Shown here: positions 14,038-21,947 of the stretch, piece after piece
Numbering within the stretch: position 1 is the stretch's first letter
Layout: every line of letters starts with the position of its first letter
From: a virus
IMG/VR virus record: IMGVR_UViG_3300030331_002892
Coordinates: 1-21,947 of that record
Strand: one strand, 5' to 3'
Length of the DNA: 21,947 nucleotides
Program-made: the position numbers and the translations under genes
Notes under the pieces: generated by a model
Database searches by the model: none
What the model saw: the letters and a program-made list of their open reading frames with translations, nothing else
What the model was told of the DNA's origin: nothing

Positions 14038-14778
14038 ATGGCATTAAAAGGCACAGTATCGAAAGAAGAAGAAGAAGAGTTTACAAAAGCTCCACCACTG
14101 CCTGCGACGGGGACAGTTCAGACACAAGAAGCTATCCCATTAGTAGGCCCGCCTAAAGCGGCTATGATGAAAAGTGCTCGTGGCACTTTGGCAAACCCCA
14201 TCACTGGGGCAACAGAAGAAGATAGGAGAAAAGGTTACACACTCGCCTCTGAAGATACAGGACCACTTGGGTTTAAAGATAAGGGTCTTGTCAATATGGA
14301 TAACCTCCAAGGATTAGATATTGGCGCAGACATACAACGCAACAAGATGACCGAAGTATCTGGAGGAGGAGTTCGCCGCCAAGACTTTGCAACTGATGCG
14401 GCCTTTGAGTCCGCTGTAGCTAGAGACAATCAGCAAGAACCTATCGGATCTGGCAGCTCCCTTCGTCAAGCCCCTCGCAGATTAGGAACTCTTTCGGGCG
14501 ATATGCGACGAGCAGCAAGGGCCGCTCAACGTGCTGGTGCGACGAGCGCGGCTAATCAACTTTTTGGTGCTGCCGCTATGCAAGGGCTCAAAGAACCCGG
14601 AATCTTGAGTCAGGAACAACGAGGCCGGATTGCCGCCAAACAACAAGAGGCGCAAGATTTGTCACAGCAGAATCTAAATCTACAAAAAAGATATGTCGAT
14701 TACGCCACACGAGTCATGGATAAACGGATAGCGGATTTAGATAAAGGCGGGATAAGAACAATGGAACAACGCTACTAA
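14038..14778 (+). CDS. Probable virion-associated protein, unknown family (246 aa)
   Basis: No domain is recognised. The N-terminus holds an acidic run (KEEEEEF), followed by a long region rich in Gly, Pro and Thr that looks disordered (residues about 20-130). An Ala/Arg/Gln-rich helical C-terminal half follows (RRAARAAQRAGATSAANQ, then AAKQQEAQDLSQQNLNLQKRY). Such compositions are frequent in phage internal or tail-associated proteins. The order small, medium, giant protein recalls the internal core proteins of podoviruses. The start is the ATG 2 nt after the preceding stop; an earlier in-frame ATG lies inside the preceding gene. The stop overlaps the next ATG as TAATG. Confidence 0.68.
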   Translation: MALKGTVSKEEEEEFTKAPPLPATGTVQTQEAIPLVGPPKAAMMKSARGTLANPITGATEEDRRKGYTLASEDTGPLGFKDKGLVNMDNLQGLDIGADIQRNKMTEVSGGGVRRQDFATDAAFESAVARDNQQEPIGSGSSLRQAPRRLGTLSGDMRRAARAAQRAGATSAANQLFGAAAMQGLKEPGILSQEQRGRIAAKQQEAQDLSQQNLNLQKRYVDYATRVMDKRIADLDKGGIRTMEQRY

Positions 14779-15809
14779 TGGCTACTATCGCATTTAACAG
14801 AGACATCGCACCTCTTCGCTCACAGTTTTTCCCTGTGGGCGGTTTGCGTCAATCGGAGTTTGCACAACTGCAAGCTATTGACCAACAGATGCAGCCAGCT
14901 CGTGATCAGCAAATGAAGCTGGTCAACAACATGCTCAACCTGCAACAACAAGAGTTAGCTTTTGAACGGTCGCAACTTGCGCTCGATAGCGCCCGCCGAA
15001 AATCAAAGATGGAAGTAGACGCAATGGGTCAGTTACCTGCTTTGAGTCAGCGGCTCGAAGAAATCTACAGCGACGATTCTAAAGACTCATTTCAAAAAAC
15101 CAAAGAAATTGCTCAAGTTAAAATGGGCTACGCAACTACATTGCAGTTTAGTCCTGCAATGCAAGACATGTTTACTTCTGCTTCATCTGCTGTGCAGGCT
15201 GACGCCGCCCGCGAAAGACAGAAACAAGCCGAAGCTAAAACCATAACAGGCTCTGCGTTCCAGATCGCTCAGCAAGGCGGTGATGTTGAATCCCTGCTCA
15301 CTGATCCTGATTCACAAGGGGGTGCTAACATAACGGCTGGAGAACGGGCTGTTCAGGTTCTTGCTGACACAGCGAAGAAGCGTTCTAAAGATAGTCTGGA
15401 GAAAGAGCGAATACAGTTAGAGAGAAGACAAAAAGAAAAACAAGATGCTTCTCTCAAGCAAGATTTGCTTAGAGCACAAGACACACTTAACAAACTAGAT
15501 GTCGTTGATCAGGGAGATATGTTTGAGCGTCTTATCGCTGCAAGAGAAAGAGGAGAAGAAATAGATTTTTCTAATCTTCCAGAGCCTAAAGACACTAGCT
15601 TTGAGTATACGCAAGAGTCTTTACAAGACCTACAAGAGCTAATGCTAAACTTGAACCCCAGTCTTGATGAGGATTTTGTTCGCAACGCCGACCCTGAACA
15701 ACTTCGGCGAGCAGCTCTTCGCACCACTTTCAAAAAACTCAGAGAGCTAAGCCCTGTTGCTCCTGCTCCTTCACCTGCTGCGAGTGCTATTCGTAGCTCC
15801 TTCGACTAA
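14778..15809 (+). CDS. Probable internal virion protein with coiled coils (343 aa)
   Basis: The 343-residue protein is Gln/Ala rich and largely helical. A first coiled-coil candidate covers residues about 27-75 (QLQAIDQQMQPARDQQMKLV and on) and a second about 200-245 (SLEKERIQLERRQKEKQ and on). The C-terminus has a Pro/Ala linker-like tail. There is no enzymatic motif. It starts in a TAATG overlap with the preceding gene and stands directly before the giant frame, an arrangement like that of podovirus inner-core proteins. This is inference from order and composition. A scaffold or tail-needle protein is an alternative. Confidence 0.7.
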   Translation: MATIAFNRDIAPLRSQFFPVGGLRQSEFAQLQAIDQQMQPARDQQMKLVNNMLNLQQQELAFERSQLALDSARRKSKMEVDAMGQLPALSQRLEEIYSDDSKDSFQKTKEIAQVKMGYATTLQFSPAMQDMFTSASSAVQADAARERQKQAEAKTITGSAFQIAQQGGDVESLLTDPDSQGGANITAGERAVQVLADTAKKRSKDSLEKERIQLERRQKEKQDASLKQDLLRAQDTLNKLDVVDQGDMFERLIAARERGEEIDFSNLPEPKDTSFEYTQESLQDLQELMLNLNPSLDEDFVRNADPEQLRRAALRTTFKKLRELSPVAPAPSPAASAIRSSFD

Positions 15810-15841
15810 ACCTACCTACATATCCAACGCTTAATTCAGCT

Positions 15842-18800
15842 ATGACTGATTTTGAAATCCTCATGGGGGAGTCGCCTAAAGCGGCCCCGTTAGAAATAAA
15901 GAAGTATTCTGACTGGTCTAAAACTGCTCCTCCCGCAGAGGACGACATCCAGAACAGAAAAGCGTTTAGTGATTACATTCGAGAGGAGTATCTCAAAGCC
16001 GATCAATACTCGGTTGATGTAGAAAGCGAGATTAGGGATAGCCTACGTTCTTCTTTAGTTGAAAACGGCCTTGTTGAAGAAGGGGATACAGACACGATTA
16101 ATTCTTTGTATACCGCTAAGGAGCGGCCATTTGACAACAAGGTAGATCTAATCCAGTCGTCGATTGATTTCCAGACCGACCCAGACTGGGAGGTTATTAC
16201 AAGGTATAAAGCGTTAGCTAAGATAGACGATCCTACTGTTGAGACTTCTGACAAGCTTGAGCAGGCCAGACTTCAGGTTGAGCAAATTGTAGCTAATCGT
16301 TTTGACGATGTAAAAAGGAGCTTGGTTCATAACGGAGAGCTAGCTTTTGCGTTTGTAAAAGGTGAGGACGGAGAACAAGAGCTAATTGCAGGAGATCGCG
16401 CAACCAAGAGTGATTTTTTAACTGCCCTCAAAGATTCAAAAATTGGTGGAGTGCAGTTGTCTGATGCGTTTATTGCTCAACAACAAATACAACTACAAGA
16501 AGGCACAGACATACCGCGCTACAAATACAAAAGATTGCGGGAAGCCCACGCCATGATGACTGATCTAGTAAAAGAAGATCAGCTCTTTAGGTATCAGGTA
16601 TCGGGACACGGCACTAGGCTAGCAACTGGAGAATACGATAAAGGTGACATTTGGCAGATGATGCTAAATGAAACCGGCCAAGACATTACTGATGCCGCTG
16701 GATGGTTGATCGGCAAAGTCACTGGTGGGGATCAAGACGAGCGCACTGCTGCTGAGCGTGAAAAGCGTCAAGCCATAGCTAAGGCAGGTAATGTAAACTT
16801 TGATGAGGCGACTCAACTTTTGGCAAAACGACTGAACAGTGTCGGGGAGGGTCGAGGCAGTGATGCTTTCACATTAGAAGAGGTCCAGAGTGCTTATAAG
16901 CAACTGATTTTAGATGATGCTAATTCAAACAATAAGTTTGAATTCCACGATGAGGACGACGAAGTAGGTAAGAACATCAGAACCTACGGGTATCTGGGGC
17001 CTGTCGTCCATCCCGCTGCGATGGCCAACGAAAAAGTCTTCGATAAGATGTTGGCTGCTCGTCCTGACGTGGAAGATTCTGTAAAGGACACCCTGAAAAA
17101 AAGTCGTGTAGCTTTCTTAGAGAGCAACTTTAGCGGTATGAGCGACCTTCTCCTCCGCTCAGGAAAGGCCGACGAATGGTCTGAGGCTCTGACCAAGGGG
17201 AGGGCAACAGGTAAAAAGAACCACGAGATACTTTCTGATTACTTATCGGACGAAGATAACTACAGCAAGTTTGCCGAAGGCACTAAGGGTATTGCGTGGT
17301 CTTTGTGGGATTCGGTTACACAGCTAGCGGCTGCTGTTCCCGCTGCGTTTGGTGCAGAGTGGGCTCAAAATACTTTGATGTCTTCTGCTAGACGTAACTC
17401 TGACCGGCGTGAAGTTGCTAATTTGTTTGGTGAAGAGTTTGGATTTGTCCAAGACATCGGGGAGACTATTGCCCCCCTGCTTGTTGATGTCGCAGCTACT
17501 GCGACTCTTGCGACTGTAACAGCCCCCGCCGCAGGAGCAGGCGGCGCTGCATACCTAGCTGCTCGACAAGGCGCACGACTGACAGCTAAAGGTTTTGGTA
17601 AGGCTCTTACTAGCTCTGTGTTTAGGACTACAGGAACAGAAGGCGCAGAAAAGGCTGCCCAAAAACTACTCACAGAAAACCTAATTAAGCAGTCTGTTAA
17701 AGATGGAGGGTCTGAGGGAGCTGCTGCTGCAATCAAAGGCTACAATAGTCTTGTAGCCCAGAGGTTTGGTATCGCTTCGGCTTCTTTCATACCCGCAGCC
17801 ACTAGGTCTGGAGGTGCTACCTATGGAACACTCTTTAACGAGTTATCTAAAAGCACCGATTTAAGTAGAGAAGAAATACACGACCGCGCATTAGGTGGCG
17901 CATTAGTAGCGGGTGCTTTCACGGGTTTCATCACCGCTGGTTTTGGTGCCCTTGGACGAGGCGGTGTAGAGGACGCTTTGCTAAAAGGCATGCCGTTCAA
18001 AGACCTATCAAAAACTCTGAAGTCTATTGCGAATACTAAAGGCATTGACGATACTGTTGTAGCCAATGCTTTTGCAAAGGTAGCAGCGGCGCAGCAGAAG
18101 CTTTACAAGTTTGCAGGGTCTAAGTCTCTTCTAGGGAATGCAAAAGACGAAGCGATAGAGGAAGGTCTCGACGAATTCATCAATGGGTTTGTTACTGATG
18201 CTGTCTTGAGCGAGAACACGCCGATGCTGGACCGCATGAGTCAGTCTCTTTACGCCGGTATGTTAGGCGGTGTTATGGGAGCTGGTGCCCCTGCAATTAG
18301 AAAAGTTTCAGAAAAAGTCCGGCCTAATAAGTTTAATCGCGCAGCTCAAGCTGCTAAGTTAGCTAGAGATTTTGACGAGCAAGTAGCAAAAGAGTTAGAA
18401 AACACAGGCAGTCCGTTAACTGCTGAGGCTGTTCGTAACAGAAGACGACAAGCAGCTCGTGAGCGTGGGGAGTTTCTCCCCCGTGATCCTGAAGCTGAGG
18501 CAGCCCCCGTTGCTCCAACACCAGAAGCAGAGGCAGAGGCAGAGGCTGCACCAGAGGCAGAGGCTGCACCAGAGGCAGAGGCTGCACCCGCACCTCCTGA
18601 GCAGTTGACGCTTTTTGCTGGGGGTAGAACCCGTGAAGCGCAGGCCGACGCCTTTGTAAAGAAGGTCGATGAAGCCCTTAACACTGATGAAGGACAAGCT
18701 GAGCTACAGAGGGCTATTTCCAACTTCGATGCCAAACAAGATTTGTTGTCTAATGATACTAGGAGTAGCGTTGCCCTCGACGTAAACCCTGAAGTTAGAA

Positions 18801-21800
18801 AAGACGTTGCTGATCTGACCTACCCACTAGCCAGCCAAAACAAAGAGTATGTCGCAGGTCTTTTGGGTGTTGATGTTGTAGACCTTATAGTGAGAGAAAA
18901 CAGCAGCCTGTCGCTGAATGACTATCTCCCCAAGCAAGACCTCAAGTTTGTTAAACAGGCAGAAGTGAGAACGGCTCCTTCTATGGAAGGTATAGACGTA
19001 TCTGAGACAGGTGATTTTGATCTGTCCCCTTTTAAAACAGGCGCGACAATATCAGATACCGAAAAAGCAGAGGCGATGGATTACGCCAAGCTTGCTGTTC
19101 GGTTTGGCGTTCCCGTTCGCGTAACTTCAGATGCGCGGTTTGGTTTGCCAAAGTCGAAAGGTTACTCTGATAAATCAGATTTCTTGGCAAAAGTTGTATA
19201 CGACCGTTACCCGATTATCCCTGTCGATGCTGTAGGCAGGGACACTTTCAAAAGCAGCCGGAAGAAAACTTACTTCGATCCAGTCACAGGAAAGAAAAAA
19301 GTAGATGGACGCCTTGAGGGTGTCTTAGACGACAGCGGGCGAGTTATTTTTAACAACGACCCTGTGATGATTGCAGAAATGCTCTCGAACAAACAGCCTG
19401 TCTTAGCTCCTGAAGAGGGGGCTGAAAACATAAACCCAGCTTTTAAGATAGTAGATGATAGGGTCGTCGATGTTTTTAGGCCTTCGCTCGACGGCAACCT
19501 AAAAGAGTCTTTAATTACCCCAATTCAAAAATCAGGGTCGCTAGAGCTGAACCACGACTTGTATTATGCTCAAGCAGGAGTCCCCTTCATCAAGGACTTT
19601 GACAAGGTTCTGCCCGCTGGCGCTATGGGAGTCAGTATTGAAGGAGGTAAATATGGGGATGTCTCGCTAGGTGGCCAAACGATTGGAGACCTAGACCAAC
19701 AACTCCGTGCTTTTGATCGGGCTTATAGAAATGACGAGGCTTCTTTCAATACATTCTTCACTACTTACGGGGGAGCGCAGCTACGAGAGTCTGCTCCTGA
19801 TGCGTTGCAGGCTGCGTTTATTGAGATGAGGTTGTCGGCCAACCTGTTTGAGTTGCGGACAGAACTTCTAAAGGAAGGCTCTGGTCTGACAGAAACAATC
19901 GGGAACAACTTAATAGTTGCCCCAAGCAAAAAGAAAAAAGTCGTCAAAACCGTGCTTGGCCGCATGAAGACGCAAGACAAGAAGACAGTAGCAGGTAGAT
20001 TAAAGCCTTTGGTTTCTACCACTCAGTCAAAGTCCCCAACTAATACTGATATTATTATTCAGTTTGTTGAGGAGCAGGTTCTTAACAACTCTGACTTTGA
20101 TGGCAACAACATGCCTACGTTCTCTAGTTTGCTGAGCAGGAGCGTCGGTAGATATGTCGCGCAAGAAAAATCAAGGGGCATACACGAATCCGAAAGAGTC
20201 ATAACAAACATGACTGATGAGGCAGCGCGAGATGCCGCTGGCCTTGCTAATGCCGAAAACCAAGCTTTGTATTTAGGTGGCCCTGTTGGAGAAACCGTAA
20301 GCCCCCAAGTTATCCCTGATGTTGTTGCTCGAAACATAGACGATGCGGTTTCTGCCATTGATGAAGACCCCGAACTTCGTGAGGCCCTTAGCGATATAGC
20401 TTTCCAGTCTCTGTATCCTGACCCTGACCCAGAGATGGTGGCCTATGTCACCAACATGAAAACCCCTTATCTGCTTAACAAGATAGGTGGATGGATGGCC
20501 GCTAACCCTACTAGCCGTGAAGTTGTAGAGTTCGTAAACCTTCTCGAAGGTCGTAGGGGGATCAGATTCCGATCAGGAAGTATTCTCGCAATTGCTCTAA
20601 AAGGTAATGGACTAGGCAGCCGTGTCGATGGAGACCCCACAAAAGATAACGATCAGATTCTTTATGTGACGGAGCAGCTCAAGAAGGCGGGGCTAGCTCA
20701 AGAACCAACTAGAGAACAGGCCATAAATTTCATAAAAAGCATCGACGGACCTATCAGGCGTCTGATGTCTAAGTCTCACCTTACAGAGGCAGAGCGTCAG
20801 CAAGCAGAGATTGACAACGCCCGTGACATGGAGCGATTGGGCTTGGTCTCAGGAGATCCAGAGTCGGTTGTTCAAGCTCTTACTCAAATTGCTAATACCA
20901 GCAGTAACCCTAATCATAAGTTGGTCGCTGAGATGCTGTTGGAAGATCCGAACTTCATACGGAATGTCCGGTTCGCCACCACCTCATCACCACTAGTAGA
21001 TGCCGCAGGAGAGTATCATAAAGGAAAAGATGGAACCCATCGAGTTATCATCAACCTTGCTCAAGGTAACGGGAGAGGTTTGGAGAATGTTCTCCTCGAA
21101 GAATACCTTCACGCTACTACTGCCGACATTATCGCCAAAGACGAGTCGCTGCTCACTAAAAGGCAGAGGCTAGCCAAGCAGAGATTGCAGGGACTCAAGA
21201 CTCTCGCAGAGAAACAATACGAGATTGATAGGAAGACACTCAAAAGAAACCCAATTCTCGAAGACGGCTTTGTAAACTTAGAAGAGTTTGTGGCATCCAT
21301 AATGCTGTCGCCTGATTTCCAACAGCACATCAGAAGCTTAGCGACCCCAAGGGGTGAGCGGGGATTCTTCCAAAGAATCGTTGATGCTATTGCTAGCTTC
21401 TTTAGAAAGGTTACAAAGCGCGAAGGCCGCCAGTTTGCTCAAGCTATCGAGGATGTAGTTAGCCTCGGACCTAAGAAGCTGTATACCGTGAAGGCTTCAA
21501 TGATGTCTACAGTTGCCCACAAAGCAGCAGAGGACGCTAAAGCAAACGCGCAGCGTAGGAGTGAGACAAGTGAAGACAGCCTTACCGGAAGAGAGATTGC
21601 TGAAGAACCAACTACTCAAGACAGGAGACAAGAAGGCCCTGCCCGCCCGCTAGACCAAGAGCCTGATGTGGCAGCAGCGATTGAAGAAAGCAACGGAGAA
21701 GCAGCTACCTCTGAAGAGCAAGAGGTTGGAGAGGAAATCATACTCTTCTTGAAATCCATTATGCCCCTTGGATCGAATCTCAGGACCGATCCAAATCAAG

Positions 21801-21947
21801 ACGGACCTATAGGCGCACGAGGGCTTGATGTTGTTATCAATGTTAAGCTCCTTCTAGCTGAGTTGTCCGACATGGATACAGTATCTCAAAAGAGATACGT
21901 CCAGTCTCTCGTCAATGAAGAGCTAGCGCATGTTGCATCTTACGGGT
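15842..21947 (+). CDS. Giant open frame, probable internal virion or polyvalent protein (5' part, >2,035 codons)
   Basis: I read this frame codon by codon from the ATG at 15842 to the window end and found no stop, so the protein exceeds 2,035 residues. Residues 1-480 are charged and mostly helical. Hydrophobic Gly/Ala-rich segments lie near 543-576, 683-707 and 803-818 and could insert into a membrane. A low-complexity EAEAAP linker follows at about 885-920. Two metallopeptidase-like segments lie near the end: EEYLH (1753-1757), followed by EFVAS, and EELAH (2026-2030). In both, the first His of a canonical HExxH is replaced by Glu. Giant multidomain proteins like this are known as phage polyvalent or ejection proteins that enter the host with the DNA. 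That role is inferred. No Shine-Dalgarno precedes the ATG. Confidence 0.85.
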   Translation, partial: MTDFEILMGESPKAAPLEIKKYSDWSKTAPPAEDDIQNRKAFSDYIREEYLKADQYSVDVESEIRDSLRSSLVENGLVEEGDTDTINSLYTAKERPFDNKVDLIQSSIDFQTDPDWEVITRYKALAKIDDPTVETSDKLEQARLQVEQIVANRFDDVKRSLVHNGELAFAFVKGEDGEQELIAGDRATKSDFLTALKDSKIGGVQLSDAFIAQQQIQLQEGTDIPRYKYKRLREAHAMMTDLVKEDQLFRYQVSGHGTRLATGEYDKGDIWQMMLNETGQDITDAAGWLIGKVTGGDQDERTAAEREKRQAIAKAGNVNFDEATQLLAKRLNSVGEGRGSDAFTLEEVQSAYKQLILDDANSNNKFEFHDEDDEVGKNIRTYGYLGPVVHPAAMANEKVFDKMLAARPDVEDSVKDTLKKSRVAFLESNFSGMSDLLLRSGKADEWSEALTKGRATGKKNHEILSDYLSDEDNYSKFAEGTKGIAWSLWDSVTQLAAAVPAAFGAEWAQNTLMSSARRNSDRREVANLFGEEFGFVQDIGETIAPLLVDVAATATLATVTAPAAGAGGAAYLAARQGARLTAKGFGKALTSSVFRTTGTEGAEKAAQKLLTENLIKQSVKDGGSEGAAAAIKGYNSLVAQRFGIASASFIPAATRSGGATYGTLFNELSKSTDLSREEIHDRALGGALVAGAFTGFITAGFGALGRGGVEDALLKGMPFKDLSKTLKSIANTKGIDDTVVANAFAKVAAAQQKLYKFAGSKSLLGNAKDEAIEEGLDEFINGFVTDAVLSENTPMLDRMSQSLYAGMLGGVMGAGAPAIRKVSEKVRPNKFNRAAQAAKLARDFDEQVAKELENTGSPLTAEAVRNRRRQAARERGEFLPRDPEAEAAPVAPTPEAEAEAEAAPEAEAAPEAEAAPAPPEQLTLFAGGRTREAQADAFVKKVDEALNTDEGQAELQRAISNFDAKQDLLSNDTRSSVALDVNPEVRKDVADLTYPLASQNKEYVAGLLGVDVVDLIVRENSSLSLNDYLPKQDLKFVKQAEVRTAPSMEGIDVSETGDFDLSPFKTGATISDTEKAEAMDYAKLAVRFGVPVRVTSDARFGLPKSKGYSDKSDFLAKVVYDRYPIIPVDAVGRDTFKSSRKKTYFDPVTGKKKVDGRLEGVLDDSGRVIFNNDPVMIAEMLSNKQPVLAPEEGAENINPAFKIVDDRVVDVFRPSLDGNLKESLITPIQKSGSLELNHDLYYAQAGVPFIKDFDKVLPAGAMGVSIEGGKYGDVSLGGQTIGDLDQQLRAFDRAYRNDEASFNTFFTTYGGAQLRESAPDALQAAFIEMRLSANLFELRTELLKEGSGLTETIGNNLIVAPSKKKKVVKTVLGRMKTQDKKTVAGRLKPLVSTTQSKSPTNTDIIIQFVEEQVLNNSDFDGNNMPTFSSLLSRSVGRYVAQEKSRGIHESERVITNMTDEAARDAAGLANAENQALYLGGPVGETVSPQVIPDVVARNIDDAVSAIDEDPELREALSDIAFQSLYPDPDPEMVAYVTNMKTPYLLNKIGGWMAANPTSREVVEFVNLLEGRRGIRFRSGSILAIALKGNGLGSRVDGDPTKDNDQILYVTEQLKKAGLAQEPTREQAINFIKSIDGPIRRLMSKSHLTEAERQQAEIDNARDMERLGLVSGDPESVVQALTQIANTSSNPNHKLVAEMLLEDPNFIRNVRFATTSSPLVDAAGEYHKGKDGTHRVIINLAQGNGRGLENVLLEEYLHATTADIIAKDESLLTKRQRLAKQRLQGLKTLAEKQYEIDRKTLKRNPILEDGFVNLEEFVASIMLSPDFQQHIRSLATPRGERGFFQRIVDAIASFFRKVTKREGRQFAQAIEDVVSLGPKKLYTVKASMMSTVAHKAAEDAKANAQRRSETSEDSLTGREIAEEPTTQDRRQEGPARPLDQEPDVAAAIEESNGEAATSEEQEVGEEIILFLKSIMPLGSNLRTDPNQDGPIGARGLDVVINVKLLLAELSDMDTVSQKRYVQSLVNEELAHVASYG
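18536..18589. repeat. Three tandem 18-bp units encoding EAEAAP
   Basis: Three near-identical 18-bp units (18536-18553, 18554-18571, 18572-18589) encode residues 899-916 of the giant protein as EAEAAP repeats. Less regular Glu/Ala/Pro codons flank them on both sides. This is a likely flexible linker between the hydrophobic N-terminal part and the C-terminal domains, expandable by slippage without frame change. Confidence 0.9.

Noticed and set aside
1-21947. tRNA genes, CRISPR arrays, insertion sequences, integrase or attachment sites
   Set aside because: No cloverleaf, spaced repeat array, transposase or recombinase motif was seen on either strand by eye; a tRNAscan-SE run would settle the tRNA question.

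Overview
This window is part of the genome of a lytic-type tailed double-stranded DNA bacteriophage. It holds an N-acetylmuramoyl-L-alanine amidase (endolysin), a complete phage replication and recombination set, a large terminase ATPase/nuclease, and a giant open frame of the kind seen for virion-internal or polyvalent proteins. No integrase, repressor, tRNA or host housekeeping gene was seen. Several small Lys/Arg-rich proteins look like families I recall mainly from marine phages, so an aquatic origin is likely. The host cannot be named from the sequence. Genes are packed almost without gaps, and most starts lack a Shine-Dalgarno sequence. Instead, about half of the gene junctions are ATGA or TAATG stop-start overlaps.

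Layout. (1) Positions 1-2160, plus strand: amidase, a small HExxH metallopeptidase-like protein, three small very basic proteins, and a PD-(D/E)XK nuclease-like protein. (2) Positions 2093-11785, minus strand, read right to left: an HTH protein that is the best candidate for the small terminase subunit, two small unknown proteins, a DUF1599/MazG-like protein, a small unknown protein, a RuvC-like resolvase, a small unknown protein, an SF2 helicase, a DUF2800/Cas4-like Fe-S nuclease, a protein in the position usually held by a phage ssDNA-binding protein, a small coiled-coil protein, a family A DNA polymerase, and an AEP primase-SF3 helicase. A strong intrinsic terminator lies inside this operon, just before the polymerase. 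The operon converges tail-to-tail with region 1, with 68 bp of coding overlap. (3) Positions 11819-21947, plus strand: large terminase, an intergenic stretch with a 14-bp perfect inverted repeat and promoter-like sequences, a small basic protein, two Q/A-rich probable virion proteins, and a giant open frame of more than 2,035 codons that runs off the window.

How the parts fit. The minus-strand block supplies replication (primase-helicase, polymerase, probable ssDNA binding), recombination and DNA processing (SF2 helicase, Fe-S nuclease, resolvase). The divergent plus-strand block supplies packaging and probable internal virion proteins. The left block supplies lysis and DNA-processing accessories. 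The points most worth a second look are the two EExxH metallopeptidase-like motifs in the giant protein, Leu at the PolA '762' position, the terminator immediately upstream of polA, and the split placement of the two terminase genes on opposite strands.
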